Shown here: positions 17,601 to 25,985 of the stretch, piece after piece
Layout: the number at the start of each line of letters is the position of its first letter
How positions within the stretch are numbered: position 1 is the stretch's first letter
From: Oscillospiraceae bacterium
Lineage (GTDB): Bacteria > Bacillota > Clostridia > Oscillospirales > Ruminococcaceae
NCBI GenBank assembly: GCA_902779915.1
Contig: CACZDM010000002.1
Coordinates: 2,243-66,242 of the forward strand
Reading direction: 5' to 3'
Length of the DNA: 64,000 nt
Notes under the pieces: model-generated
The model's input: the letters and a program-made list of their open reading frames with translations, nothing else
What the model was told of the DNA's origin: nothing
Databases searched by the model: none
Position numbers and translations under genes: made by a program

Positions 17601-18371
17601 CCAGGAACAAACTGCGAATATGACACTGCGAGACAGTTTGAAATTTATGGCGCAAAGTGTGATATTTTTGTTATTAATAATTTGACTGAATCTGGTATAT
17701 CTGATTCTGTAGATAAATTTTCTGATAAATTAAAAAAAGCCAACATATTGATGATTCCTGGGGGCTTTTCTGGAGGCGATGAACCAGACGGATCTGGAAA
17801 ATTCATAACGTCATTTTTCAGAAATATTTCAATAAAACAAGAAATTCACAACCTAATCAAAAAACGTGACGGCCTGATTTTGGGAATTTGCAACGGATTT
17901 CAAGCCCTAATCAAACTCGGCCTGATCGAACATGGCCAGATAACAGACCCTTCAAAAAATTCCGCAACTTTAACATATAACACAGTCGGCCGCCATCAAT
18001 CCATGATCATAACAACAAAAATTGCGTCTAACAAATCCCCATGGCTTAGCCAAACGACTTTAGGCCAAACCTTTAAAATGCCGATTTCTCACGGCGAAGG
18101 CCGGTTTATCGCCCCAGAAGCAACCATCAAAAAGCTGATCAAAAACGGTCAAATCGCAACTCAATATGTTGATCCGGCGGGAAATGCAACAATGAAACTT
18201 CCGCACAACCCGAACGGATCGTATTTCGCGGTTGAAGGCCTGACCTCGCCAGACGGAAGAATTTTCGGCAAAATGGGCCACAGCGAGCGAGTCGGAGCGA
18301 ATTTATATAAAAACATACCGGGCGTTGAAGACCAGCTAATATTTAAGGCTGGAGTCGAATATTTTAGATGA
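14670..18371 (+). CDS. purL: Phosphoribosylformylglycinamidine synthase, single-chain
   Basis: Converts FGAR, glutamine and ATP to FGAM in step four of purine synthesis. The 1233-residue chain has the PurS-like N-terminus, a linker, the duplicated PurM-like synthetase core (SDHCRHTTF near 213, NETHNHPTEIEPFGGA near 315, GGKDSMSG near 770) and a fused glutaminase with PGGFSGGDEPDG, the nucleophile Cys in GICNGFQAL and SHGEGRF. It is thus the large one-polypeptide form, not the PurS-PurL-PurQ set common in bacilli. The ATG at 14670 follows GGGAGG. No other pur gene is in the window, and no purine riboswitch is seen in the short gap after mtaB. Confidence 0.96.
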   Translation: MSVYRLYVEKKDEFAIEAKKLNWDIKNVLGIKNLQKTRIINRYDVENITKEIFEKSKTTIFSEPQVDNYFENLPKAQNIIASEYLPGQFDQRADSCEQCIQIASRQSRPSVKTAKIYIFEGQLNSKELEKIKSYIINPIECQEASLEEKSTLNLAYDSPEDVEILDKFNEMTEYELNNLIKSQKLAMDLSDIKFCQEYFKNFEQRPPTISEIKIIDTYWSDHCRHTTFLTQIDKITINDPEIKKTFEKYLEIKKLIGSSKKPITLMEIATIAAKKLKIDGFLNDVDESEEINACSVKIQVESEKKSQDWLLMFKNETHNHPTEIEPFGGAATCLGGAIRDPLSGRSYVYQAMRLTGAWDPKAPIEKTLQGKLPQRKIVTTAASGYSSYGNQIGIATGHVREIYHPGYLAKRMEVGAVIGAAKASNVRRERPKAGDVVILLGGKTGRDGCGGATGSSKSHDLSSLKSCGAQVQKGDPLQERKIQRFFKNPNVSKLIKRCNDFGAGGVCVAIGELADGLKIDLDAVPKKYEGLDATELAISESQERMAVVIQKKDMDAFFELANSENLMATKVAEITDQDKLVMTWKGKKIVDISRKFLNSNGAQKHAKAQIEAQNVSPIFSRKNSEKDWIYHICDLNICSQKGLVEQFDSSIGAGTVLMPFGGENQSTEIQAMVSKIPTQEETSTVSLMAWGFNPFLSAQSPFYGAQYAVIECIAKIIATGGSTEKCWLTFQEYFPSTKSDPKRWGMPMSALLGALKAQINLKIASIGGKDSMSGTFEEIDVPPTLVSFAVSVSDAKKIISPEFKSKNSPVALLLPLFEDKSKPNYESILETFSKLQSLISENKVKSAWAIGFGGVAEGISKMCFGNKIGFTFDKNIDNYALFNPIYGGFIVELYKNEDDLNIIGHTTHEYVIRQGAQTIVDLDKIEKNYKLTLESVYPTTVSQTNSNNVENISYDNKTPRRSPKIKKAAPIVLIPVFPGTNCEYDTARQFEIYGAKCDIFVINNLTESGISDSVDKFSDKLKKANILMIPGGFSGGDEPDGSGKFITSFFRNISIKQEIHNLIKKRDGLILGICNGFQALIKLGLIEHGQITDPSKNSATLTYNTVGRHQSMIITTKIASNKSPWLSQTTLGQTFKMPISHGEGRFIAPEATIKKLIKNGQIATQYVDPAGNATMKLPHNPNGSYFAVEGLTSPDGRIFGKMGHSERVGANLYKNIPGVEDQLIFKAGVEYFR

Positions 18372-18373
18372 AG

Positions 18374-20227
18374 TCACTTGCTTTTCACTTTCAGCGACCT
18401 GAGAGCGTTTAATATGGCTATCATCGAAACCCCAACATCCGCAAAGATCGCAAGCCACATGTTGGTTATTCCTAAAGAGCCCAGAGCCAAAATCACAAAT
18501 TTAACACTTAGCGAAAAAATTATGTTTTGCTTAACAATATTCATGGTTTTTTTGGATATTTTTATCGCCAGAGGTATTTTTTTGATATCATCGTCCATCA
18601 AGACAATATCAGCAGCTTCCATCGCAGCGTCTGAGCCTATTGCTCCCATTGCAACCCCAACGTCAGCAAGCGAAAGGACAGGCGCATCATTAACGCCATC
18701 CCCAACAAAAATAACGCTTTGACCCAAACGACGATTTTTCAAAAACTGCTCCAACTTTTCAACCTTCTCATTTGGCAAAAGTTCACAATAACATTCGTCA
18801 ATCTCAAGCTGTTTTGCAACATTTTCACCAATAATTTTCCTGTCACCTGTCAGCATAACAACGCGATCGACGCCCCAGCTTTTCAATTTGCAAACAGTTG
18901 ACCTCGCGCCCTCCTTAATTTTGTCGGATATGACTATATTACCGATATATTTTCCATTTAAAGTCAAATAAACCACAGTTCCAACCGAATCCACTGGGTC
19001 AAATTCAACCCCCATATCGCGCATAAATTTCGAATTTCCGACGCAGACCCTGTTTCCATCAACCGTCGCCTTTACCCCCAAGCCGCTGATTTGCCTGACA
19101 TCTTTAACCCTAGACTCGTCTATTGGCTTTGCATATTCGCTTTTAATTGAATTGGCTATGGGATGGTGTATGTGGCTTTCAGCAAGCGCCGCAATTTCAA
19201 TCAACTCAGGCCCAGACATAACGTTTGAACTGACGTCAATAACGCTAAATTTCCCGCTGGTTAACGTCCCTGTTTTGTCGAAAATGACGGTTTTAACCCT
19301 GGCCAGAGTCTCCAAATAGTTTCCGCCTTTAACCAATATCCCAGCTCTTGACGCCCCGCCAATTCCTCCAAACAAGCTCATGGGAATTGAGATCACAAGC
19401 GCGCAAGGACAGGAAATAACCAAAAAAATCAACGCGCGCTCAAGCCAAATTTCAAAATCCTGGCCAAAAAATATTGCTGGAAAGACTGCCAACAAAAAAG
19501 CAGCAATAACAACACATTGCGTGTATATTTTTGCAAACTTTTTTATAAAATTCTCAGATTTAGCCTTTTTATTTTTAGAATTTTCAATCAGATCCAAAAC
19601 TTTAACAACCGTTGACTCGCCAAAAGTTTTCTGGACCCTAACCTCCAAAACCCCCGTCATATTCACACATCCGCTGACAATTTCGTCTCCCGGCTCCAAA
19701 ACCCTTGGCGCGGACTCGCCTGTCATTGACGAAGTGTCGACGGATGAAAAACCCTTTTTGACAACCCCATCCAAAGGAACTTTTTCGCCTGGTTTGACAA
19801 CTATTATATCACCAATCCCGACCTCATTTGGCAAAACCTTCCTGGTCGCGCCATTTTCAAGCTTTAAATTTGCATAATCCGGCCTGATGTCCATAAGTGA
19901 AGATATGGACTTTCGCGAAAAATCCGAAGCGCAATCCTGAAACAACTCTCCAATTTGATATAGCAAAACAACCATAACAGCTTCAGCGCATTCGTTTAGT
20001 GCAAAAGCGCCAATTGTTGCAATAAACATCAAAGAATTTTCGTCAAATATGTCTAATTTACACGCATGCTTAACCGTTTTATATATCACGTCCCACCCAA
20101 CGACCAAATATGGGATCAAAAAAGCAAAAAACCTGAGCCATCCAGAAATTGGCAAAATAACAACAATAATAAATAAAACCACAGATAAAAATATTCTATA
20201 AAGCATAATTTTTTGCATTCTGTTCAT
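18374..20227 (-). CDS. P1B-type heavy-metal ATPase (Zn/Cd/Pb exporter-like)
   Basis: An integral membrane pump of about 617 residues. The transport site CPC lies in VISCPCALVISIP near residue 275, the phosphorylation motif is FDKTGTLTSGKF near 318, and the ATP hinge is GDGVNDAPVLSLAD. A DVG in the last membrane helix (IFADVGVSMIAIL) together with CPC is the pattern of the P1B-2 group that exports Zn, Cd or Pb. There is no N-terminal HMA or His-rich metal-binding domain. The exact start is uncertain: ATG at 20239 is too close to GGAG, and ATG at 20227 is 13 bases from it. It converges on purL with no room for a terminator. No metal-responsive repressor gene is adjacent. Confidence 0.93.
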   Translation of the reverse strand: MNRMQKIMLYRIFLSVVLFIIVVILPISGWLRFFAFLIPYLVVGWDVIYKTVKHACKLDIFDENSLMFIATIGAFALNECAEAVMVVLLYQIGELFQDCASDFSRKSISSLMDIRPDYANLKLENGATRKVLPNEVGIGDIIVVKPGEKVPLDGVVKKGFSSVDTSSMTGESAPRVLEPGDEIVSGCVNMTGVLEVRVQKTFGESTVVKVLDLIENSKNKKAKSENFIKKFAKIYTQCVVIAAFLLAVFPAIFFGQDFEIWLERALIFLVISCPCALVISIPMSLFGGIGGASRAGILVKGGNYLETLARVKTVIFDKTGTLTSGKFSVIDVSSNVMSGPELIEIAALAESHIHHPIANSIKSEYAKPIDESRVKDVRQISGLGVKATVDGNRVCVGNSKFMRDMGVEFDPVDSVGTVVYLTLNGKYIGNIVISDKIKEGARSTVCKLKSWGVDRVVMLTGDRKIIGENVAKQLEIDECYCELLPNEKVEKLEQFLKNRRLGQSVIFVGDGVNDAPVLSLADVGVAMGAIGSDAAMEAADIVLMDDDIKKIPLAIKISKKTMNIVKQNIIFSLSVKFVILALGSLGITNMWLAIFADVGVSMIAILNALRSLKVKSK

Positions 20228-20321
20228 AAATTCACACATTCTCCAATCTCAAAAATTTTTTGCACCCATCCACATACCTAACATTATATCAAACTAAATG
20301 TCAACTTTCAACAACAATTAT

Positions 20322-20690
20322 TTTGGGTTATATTTGTCTCAAGTAAAATTTCTTTCTGAAATATATGACTTTTTGTCTAAAATTTCAAACAATTCCAAAT
20401 ATCCTTGATCACGTTCAAAAAAAACAATGCAAAAATCAAATTAAGCGCCGCCAGCTCACAACGGACTGTAATATTTAAACTTTTTTCAACCTCCAGTTTC
20501 TTTAAAAGCGCCCTCAACAAGCGGTAGGCTGATTCCCTCGAGAGCCATCAAGAATCTCTTTTCGAAATCTCCAATTCTTTATATAAAATTCCAAACAATT
20601 CCAAATGTCCTAAACCACATCCCAAAAAACCATGCAAAAATTGCTTAAAGAGCCTTCGCTTCACAGCGAACTGTGATATAAATCTTGTAA
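20322..20690 (-). repeat. Dispersed intergenic repeat, copy 3 (tandem pair)
   Basis: Two units in tandem between the metal ATPase and the acetyltransferase genes. The first (20322-20556) is complete: GGGTTATATTTGTC end, CCTTGATCACG box, ACAATGCAAAAA, core at 20446-20476 (GGACTGTAATATT variant) and the CAACAAGCGGTAGG end. The second (20557-20690) is degenerate, with CCAAACAATTCCAAATGTCC, CCATGCAAAAATTG and a worn core near 20652-20682. The bases 20691-20817 hold nothing recognisable. Confidence 0.85.
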
Positions 20691-20817
20691 TCACCTCTTT
20701 TAAACAATGCTTTCAGTTTATAGTTTTTATGATTTTAATAATTATTATTGACACTCTTCTGCGCCATTTTTTAACGTCTAATCCATCAAGTTGTAACTAA
20801 AATACACACCGCAAATA

Positions 20818-21585
20818 TCACTTTATTAACCCATGCACAAAGCTTGTGTTTTTCGCTGTCAGCTCAACCCACGCCGGGCGAAAACCACTTTTAACTGCAT
20901 TGCGTATAGACGGAATATTTGACCAAGCAGCGCAGTAAAATGGCACCTTGCCCAACGCCAAAACTTCAAGTGCAAGTCTTGTGGTTAAAGCGGAGGCAAC
21001 ACCTTTTCGTCTATATTCGGGAAGAACATCAACGCCGATTTGATACATCATTTCGCAATCGGCGGAACATCCCGCAAGCCCTATCAACTTATCGTTCTCA
21101 TAAGCGCCAACAGCCAAAACATCCCGTTCTTTATCCCCTGAGGTCAAGCAATTGCTCCACTGTTTGCCATACAAATCAGCAAAATCCTCCTTTTGCAGAA
21201 TATACAAATCATAGCCACATTCAAGCTCTTTTAAATGTGTCACGTCCGGCATGAAATACTGCGCCATAAAACAAATCTTCAAATCCAACGGAGAAAGCAA
21301 ATCATTTAGTATATTGATCTGAGGCGTCTCAAAACAACGAGACACACCAAATTTGTTGATATATTCCGCCACCGAAGATTTTGTTCGTTCACTCACCTGC
21401 GCCACAATGTTATTTCCATATGAAACGAGGTCACACTCCAACGGCAAAGGCATATATCTCCTAGCTTTTGGATTTGCTCTTGAAATCGTCACAACATTTT
21501 CTTTCAAAGCGAAATCAGCAGCAGAGCAATTACAGTCATACGCCGACTGTTGCAACGCAATTTCCAAAATTTGTTTATTTGTCAT
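20818..21585 (-). CDS. GNAT-family N-acetyltransferase
   Basis: A 255-residue protein with a C-terminal GNAT domain: IGLAGCSADCEMMYQIGVDV, then the acetyl-CoA loop LPEYRRKGVASALT near residue 205 and a final AWSNIPSIRNAVKSGFRPAW. The N-terminal 110 residues match no domain I can name. The substrate is unknown. The ATG at 21585 is preceded by GGGGGAG; the frame is open 20 codons further up but those residues are unlikely to be used. A single-gene unit between trmB and the ATPase. Confidence 0.85.
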   Translation of the reverse strand: MTNKQILEIALQQSAYDCNCSAADFALKENVVTISRANPKARRYMPLPLECDLVSYGNNIVAQVSERTKSSVAEYINKFGVSRCFETPQINILNDLLSPLDLKICFMAQYFMPDVTHLKELECGYDLYILQKEDFADLYGKQWSNCLTSGDKERDVLAVGAYENDKLIGLAGCSADCEMMYQIGVDVLPEYRRKGVASALTTRLALEVLALGKVPFYCAAWSNIPSIRNAVKSGFRPAWVELTAKNTSFVHGLIK

Positions 21586-21711
21586 TTTTCTCCCCCATCG
21601 TTGACAATATATAAAACACAGTTTTTTTCGAACCACACGCACCAAATGCTATGCAAATATTTATGACATATAAGAAATAATTTTTCATCTAATCAAAAAT
21701 ATAATAAATCA

Positions 21712-22365
21712 CTAAACTGCCCTGGCAATCAAAAATTTAATCGGTATTCCCTGATTGCTAAACAAAATTTCATGCTCACTCAACAAGTTATTTTCCTCAT
21801 ATTCGCTATTATGTAAATCATGAGTGATATATTCGATTTTAAATCCACTGCTTTCAAAATATTTTTTGCTGTCTGAAAATAATGAATCATCGTCAGTTTT
21901 AAAGTGAATTATTCCATTTTTATTCAAAAAATTCTTATATTTATCTAACTGTCTGAAGTGAGTTAAGCGCTTTTTGTGGTGTCTTGGGCGAGGCCATGGA
22001 TTGCAAAAATAAATATATATCCTGTCAACAATATCATTACTGTCAAAAATTTTATCACAATACTCAACATTATACCTCGTCAGCAAAATATTTTTCGGAG
22101 AAATTCCTTCAAACTCTTTTTCGATGTTCCTGCGCGCAACGCCCAAAATATCATCGCTCATATCTATGCCAATAAAATTCACATCCAAATTGCATCTCGC
22201 AAGCCTCGACAAAAAAACCCCCTTCCCACAACCCAGTTCCAAATGAAGCGGCTGAGCTTTTTCGAACAAATTAAGCCATTTTCCTTTAGCATCACACGGA
22301 TTTTTTATGTAATATTCACATTTACTAAGCTCCGGCCTGGCCCAAGGCTTTCTTCGCATTCTCAT
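21712..22365 (-). CDS. trmB: tRNA (guanine-N7-)-methyltransferase
   Basis: Methylates G46 in the variable loop of tRNAs, using SAM. The 217-residue chain begins MRMRRKPWA, has the SAM-binding LHLELGCGKGVFLSRLA near residue 50 and the family signature YIYFCNPWPRPRHHKKRL near residue 120, with TDD later. The start lies at the top of the frame; no strong ribosome site is seen. Confidence 0.94.
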   Translation of the reverse strand: MRMRRKPWARPELSKCEYYIKNPCDAKGKWLNLFEKAQPLHLELGCGKGVFLSRLARCNLDVNFIGIDMSDDILGVARRNIEKEFEGISPKNILLTRYNVEYCDKIFDSNDIVDRIYIYFCNPWPRPRHHKKRLTHFRQLDKYKNFLNKNGIIHFKTDDDSLFSDSKKYFESSGFKIEYITHDLHNSEYEENNLLSEHEILFSNQGIPIKFLIARAV

Positions 22366-22454
22366 TTTTTAACCACCAACATCCCTTAAAGTTTCAACAC
22401 ACATCTAACATGATATTACATTTTTTTTTAAAAAACAAGTCTTTAGAGACTTTA

Positions 22455-22480
22455 ATTGAGACAAATATAACCTAACTAAA
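22455..22480 (+). repeat. End fragment of the dispersed intergenic repeat, copy 4
   Basis: ATTGAGACAAATATAACCTA is the distal end box of the repeat, here without its core. It lies between the divergent trmB and pfk genes, just upstream of the pfk promoter. Confidence 0.5.
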
Positions 22481-22493
22481 TCACAATAAACAT

Positions 22494-22522
22494 TTGACTC
22501 TTTATAAATAAAATGCTATAAT
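22494..22522 (+). promoter_or_regulatory. Sigma-A promoter of the phosphofructokinase gene
   Basis: TTGACT (22494-22499) and TATAAT (22517-22522) with a 17-base spacer. Confidence 0.8.
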
Positions 22523-22575
22523 TCCTTGGAAGCGCAGTTTAAACCGCAGTCGTGAATTTGGGAGGAAATGTTAAA

Positions 22576-23799
22576 ATGAAAAATCTGCTAGTTGCTCAAT
22601 CTGGCGGACCAACAGTTGCGATTAATTCAACATTGATGGGAATATATAATTTTGCTAGAAAAAAAGTGAATAAAATTTATGGTGCTAGATTTGGAATAAA
22701 AGGTCTTTTAGATGAAAATATATATGATTTGTCAAAAATTATAGACAAAAGCAACCTCTCGCTGCTGTCTCAAACCCCGGCATGCGCGCTTGGGTCCTGC
22801 CGTCAAAAATTAAAAGATCCAAACGAATCCTCCGAACAGTATGAAAATTTAATTAAAATTTTTAGAAAATATTCGATTAATTATTTTATATATATCGGCG
22901 GAAATGATTCTATGGATACTGTGAGTAAAATCTCAAACTATTTGAAAATCAGCGGTATAGATGATATTATTATTGTTGGAGCCCCAAAAACCATAGATAA
23001 TGATCTATTTGAGACAGACCACTGCCCCGGATTTGGGTCCGCTGCAAAATATATCGCAACAAGCATCTGCGAACTGGAGCGCGATTGTTCAATATACTCA
23101 ATCCCAGCCGTGACATTGGTTGAAATAATGGGACGAGACGCGGGCTGGCTGACAGCTGCTTCTGCGCTATCCCGCCTAAATGGCGCCAGTGGCCCTTCAT
23201 TAATATATTGTTGCGAAAAAGTATTTAATATACAGTCATTTTTTTATGATATTGATGAAAAATTTAAGCAAAAAAATAACAATATCCTGATAGCTTTAAG
23301 TGAGGGAATTCATGACAAGAATGGAAAATATATATCTGAAATCGGCTCTGAAAATTATTTGGACGAATTTGGCCACAAGCAAAACGCCGGCGCTGCGAAA
23401 ATTTTAGACGGTTTTGTTAAAAAAGAGTTTGGATGCAAGGTGAGGTCAATAGAAATCAACACATTACAGCGCTGCGCAGCCCATATCGCCTCCCTAACAG
23501 ACATCAAAGAGTCGATAAAACTCGGAGAAAAAGCCGCGGAATGTGCGCTAAATGAAATGTGTGGAGAAATGTCAACAATAATTCGAAAAAGCAACAATCC
23601 ATACCAAGTCGAATATAAATCAGCTCAAGCAAATCTCGTCGCAAACAGGGTCAAACGCCTGCCAAACGGAATGATTTCGGAGTCCGGAAACGACGTGACA
23701 ATTCAAGCTATCGAATATCTAAAGCCTCTAATCCAGGGCGAACTTAAAATCCAATACAAAAACGGAATGCCTGTCCACGCGAATTTGTTTCAAACATGA
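22576..23799 (+). CDS. 6-phosphofructokinase, pyrophosphate type
   Basis: Phosphorylates fructose 6-phosphate in glycolysis, very likely with pyrophosphate. The 407-residue chain opens with LLVAQSGGPTVAINS. Where ATP enzymes have GGDGS and PGTIDND, this one reads GGNDSMDT (Asp at the residue-104 position) and PKTIDNDL (Lys at the residue-124 position), the two changes that mark PPi-dependent enzymes. The catalytic TIDND Asp and the MGRDAGW motif are present. The ATG at 22576 follows GGGAGG by 9 bases. It has its own promoter and is not in an operon. Confidence 0.92.
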   Translation: MKNLLVAQSGGPTVAINSTLMGIYNFARKKVNKIYGARFGIKGLLDENIYDLSKIIDKSNLSLLSQTPACALGSCRQKLKDPNESSEQYENLIKIFRKYSINYFIYIGGNDSMDTVSKISNYLKISGIDDIIIVGAPKTIDNDLFETDHCPGFGSAAKYIATSICELERDCSIYSIPAVTLVEIMGRDAGWLTAASALSRLNGASGPSLIYCCEKVFNIQSFFYDIDEKFKQKNNNILIALSEGIHDKNGKYISEIGSENYLDEFGHKQNAGAAKILDGFVKKEFGCKVRSIEINTLQRCAAHIASLTDIKESIKLGEKAAECALNEMCGEMSTIIRKSNNPYQVEYKSAQANLVANRVKRLPNGMISESGNDVTIQAIEYLKPLIQGELKIQYKNGMPVHANLFQT

Positions 23800-23868
23800 A
23801 ATATTGAGAATTTTTTTTATGGCTCCGATATATAATATAATAAAAATAAAATATTGGAGTTGTTGCGT

Positions 23869-24333
23869 ATGAAAATTCAATTAAAGCCTCTCGTCGTGAG
23901 CTTGTTGATTAGCCTGGGCGTTGGCGGAATCGCAAGCATCCTAACATCAGGAAGCTATAGCATATATGAAAATTTGTCAAAGCCCCCTTTAAGTCCTCCC
24001 GGCTTTATATTTCCCATTGTTTGGATAATTTTATATATATTGATGGGAATAAGCGCCTATTTAATATATATATCCAACTCAGACGAAAAAAATCTAGCTT
24101 TAAAATTTTATGCAGTTTCACTGGTTGTCAATTTCTTTTGGCCAATATTTTTCTTTAAATTTGGTTTATTTTGGCTTGCATTTTTTTGGTTATTATTGCT
24201 AATATTCATTGTCGCAGTGACATTAATTTTGTTTAAAAAGATAAATCCAACTGCTGCGAGGCTTTTGGTTCCATATTTAATATGGATATTATTTGCTGCA
24301 TATTTGAATTTATTCACCGCCATTTTAAATTAA
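23869..24333 (+). CDS. TspO/MBR-family tryptophan-rich sensory protein
   Basis: A 154-residue integral membrane protein with five predicted helices. The sequence SKPPLSPPGFIFPIVWIILY is the typical first-loop signature, followed by an aromatic-rich third helix (FFWPIFFFKFGLFWLAFFW). TspO proteins bind porphyrins and related ligands and have been linked to stress signalling and tetrapyrrole breakdown; the role here is unknown. The ATG at 23869 is preceded by TTGGAG. It is 69 bases after pfk. Confidence 0.9.
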   Translation: MKIQLKPLVVSLLISLGVGGIASILTSGSYSIYENLSKPPLSPPGFIFPIVWIILYILMGISAYLIYISNSDEKNLALKFYAVSLVVNFFWPIFFFKFGLFWLAFFWLLLLIFIVAVTLILFKKINPTAARLLVPYLIWILFAAYLNLFTAILN

Positions 24334-24348
24334 ATAAATATATAAAAT

Positions 24349-24398
24349 ATATAAACAAGTCCTTGACATTTTTCAAATTTTCTTGGACTTGTTTATAT
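24349..24398. terminator. Inverted repeat between convergent genes
   Basis: ATATAAACAAGTCC (24349-24362) pairs perfectly with GGACTTGTTTATAT (24385-24398) around a 22-base loop that itself can pair (TTGA/TCAA). It sits between the TspO gene and the convergent cysteine-rich gene, so a bidirectional terminator is likely, although the stem is AT-rich and the T-run is short. Confidence 0.5.
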
Positions 24399-24443
24399 TA
24401 AACAAAAATATAATTTGCTAATATGTTAATATATTTTACTATG

Positions 24444-25277
24444 TTAGTTATCTATGTCTCTTGATGGAAAAAATTCGTTTATTGGAAATTCTATGTTTTT
24501 GAAAACATCACATGGATTTTCGGATGTGTTGGTGCATTCCTTTTCCGGTATACAATAATCATATACGGGGACCATCATTTGAACCTGTCTTTCCATCTGA
24601 ACAATCGAAAATATACCTATGCTGATGAATATATTCTTTTGCGGTAAAACATTTTCAAAAGAGCCTTCAAAACATGAACATATAGAATTTGGCAATGAGC
24701 AGGAACACCATTCGCTCGCAATATCGGCGCACTCTTTAGAACAACTGGACAAAAGCATCGGTTCTGCGATTTGGACGGTGACTTTGGGAAGTCCCTGGGG
24801 ATTTGAAGAACTTAAGCCTTCATTTTGAATATTACTAAAAGTTTTAACGCTGCCTTCGCTTCCAAATAGCACAACTTTTTTACAAAATGTACAAACACCC
24901 ATTACCTCAGTCGCGCTTGAAAGTGGCGAACTATAAACGGAAAGTGTGACTGAAAAGTAAAATGTCATGTCAACAGAATAAAAACCCTTGTGGAATGGAA
25001 CCGGCTCAACAGACATAACAACGTCCATGACCTCAACACTTTTTGGTTTAACCAAATATGCTTCATCTACTATCGGCTGAGTTGCGTCTGTGAAAAAGAC
25101 TCTTAAATCTTCCAAACAGTCTTTATCCCCACAGCTATCGTATATTCTATCCGCGTTTATGCAAACAGCTTCACGAATGTTTCCGCTGTTTTTAGAATTG
25201 CCGCAAAACGTGTTTGACATGCTTTCGCCAGTATTGCGACTGGATTTTGCCGAATTTTCGAAATTTTTGTCTAGCAT
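24444..25277 (-). CDS. Conserved clostridial cysteine-rich protein of unknown function
   Basis: A 277-residue soluble protein without signal peptide or membrane helix. It has about 17 cysteines. The segment REAVCINADRIYDSCGDKDC followed by LEDLRVFFTD is a pattern I recall from uncharacterised proteins of Clostridia; PVPFHKGFYSVDMTFYF and CKKVVLFGSEGSVKTF follow. Residues 170-215 are rich in Cys and Ser. The ATG follows AGGAGGG. Upstream on the minus strand CATAGAAT near 25325 resembles a sigma-E/sigma-K -10 box, so a spore-coat or mother-cell role is possible, but this is only inference. It stands alone. Confidence 0.75.
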   Translation of the reverse strand: MLDKNFENSAKSSRNTGESMSNTFCGNSKNSGNIREAVCINADRIYDSCGDKDCLEDLRVFFTDATQPIVDEAYLVKPKSVEVMDVVMSVEPVPFHKGFYSVDMTFYFSVTLSVYSSPLSSATEVMGVCTFCKKVVLFGSEGSVKTFSNIQNEGLSSSNPQGLPKVTVQIAEPMLLSSCSKECADIASEWCSCSLPNSICSCFEGSFENVLPQKNIFISIGIFSIVQMERQVQMMVPVYDYCIPEKECTNTSENPCDVFKNIEFPINEFFPSRDIDN

Positions 25278-25420
25278 ATTAACCCTCCTGATTATAAAAT
25301 TAAAAGCTTCTGCTTCATTTCATTCTATGTCATAACCCCAAATTTGTGAAAACAATCTAAAAACATCCACTATACAAACAGTAATATTTCATATGCGATT
25401 AACTATATTATTTGATTAGG

Positions 25421-25555
25421 CCATATTGGTCTCAAGTAAAACTCCTGCTTAAAATATCAAGCTCTTTAACCAAAATCCCAAACAATTTCAAGCATCCTTA
25501 ACTTCGCTTTAAAAAACACCGCAAAAACAACTCCCCCCGCCGCCTGCTTCTTATG
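25421..25555 (-). repeat. Degenerate intergenic repeat, copy 5
   Basis: TGATTAGGCCATATTGGTCTCAAG, the CCAAACAATTTCAAG box and CAAAAACAACTCCCCCCGCCGCC match other copies in order, but the core is lost; only CCGCCGCC remains, followed directly by the 139-bp duplicated segment. Confidence 0.65.
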
Positions 25556-25557
25556 TC

Positions 25558-25696
25558 TCAAAAATTTTTTCAATTTTACTCTTGACTGCTCCGTTTTTTT
25601 CAGTTATTTTTGTGTGCTAATATATTTTAAAATTGTGAACAATATGTTAATTTCTATAAAATATTTTTGGAGTGATTTGTTTTGAATTTGAAAAAT
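25558..25696 (+). repeat. Duplicated upstream region, copy A
   Basis: This 139-base segment is identical, apart from one 5-base gap, to 27006-27149. It includes a TTGACTGC box, AT-rich spacer, GGAGTGATT ribosome site, TTG start and the first five codons (MNLKN) of the transglutaminase-like gene. Here the reading frame ends at once (ATCGATAAG gives R-stop in the gene frame), so copy A drives no intact gene in that frame. Confidence 0.9.
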
Positions 25697-25775
25697 CGAT
25701 AAGCGAAAGACAAAGTGTATATAACGAAATTCAAGAACTTACTGATTTGCAAATGAGGCAGATTTTATTTAAATG
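25683..25775 (+). pseudogene. Short coding scrap fused to copy A
   Basis: In the frame starting GAA TTT GAA AAA TCG the sequence reads EFEKSISERQSVYNEI followed by QELTDLQMRQILFK and a TGA. It looks like the C-terminus of a real protein, joined to the duplicated segment. I do not recognise the family. From here to 25985 there is no other gene-like content. Confidence 0.4.
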
Positions 25776-25985
25776 ATTCGGCTGTGTGTTTTTGTAAGTT
25801 AGACACCTTAAATTCTGTGCCAAATTGCGATAACATATTGCTTTTGTGATGATTAATTTGGGTTTGATCTGTTGTTTTTTCATTGGTTGTCTATCACTTA
25901 TCTTGTATCAATTTTTGGTATTAATTACTTAAAAATACTCAATAATTTTATTGAACATCTATAGTTTTTACGGGGGTAATTGTTA

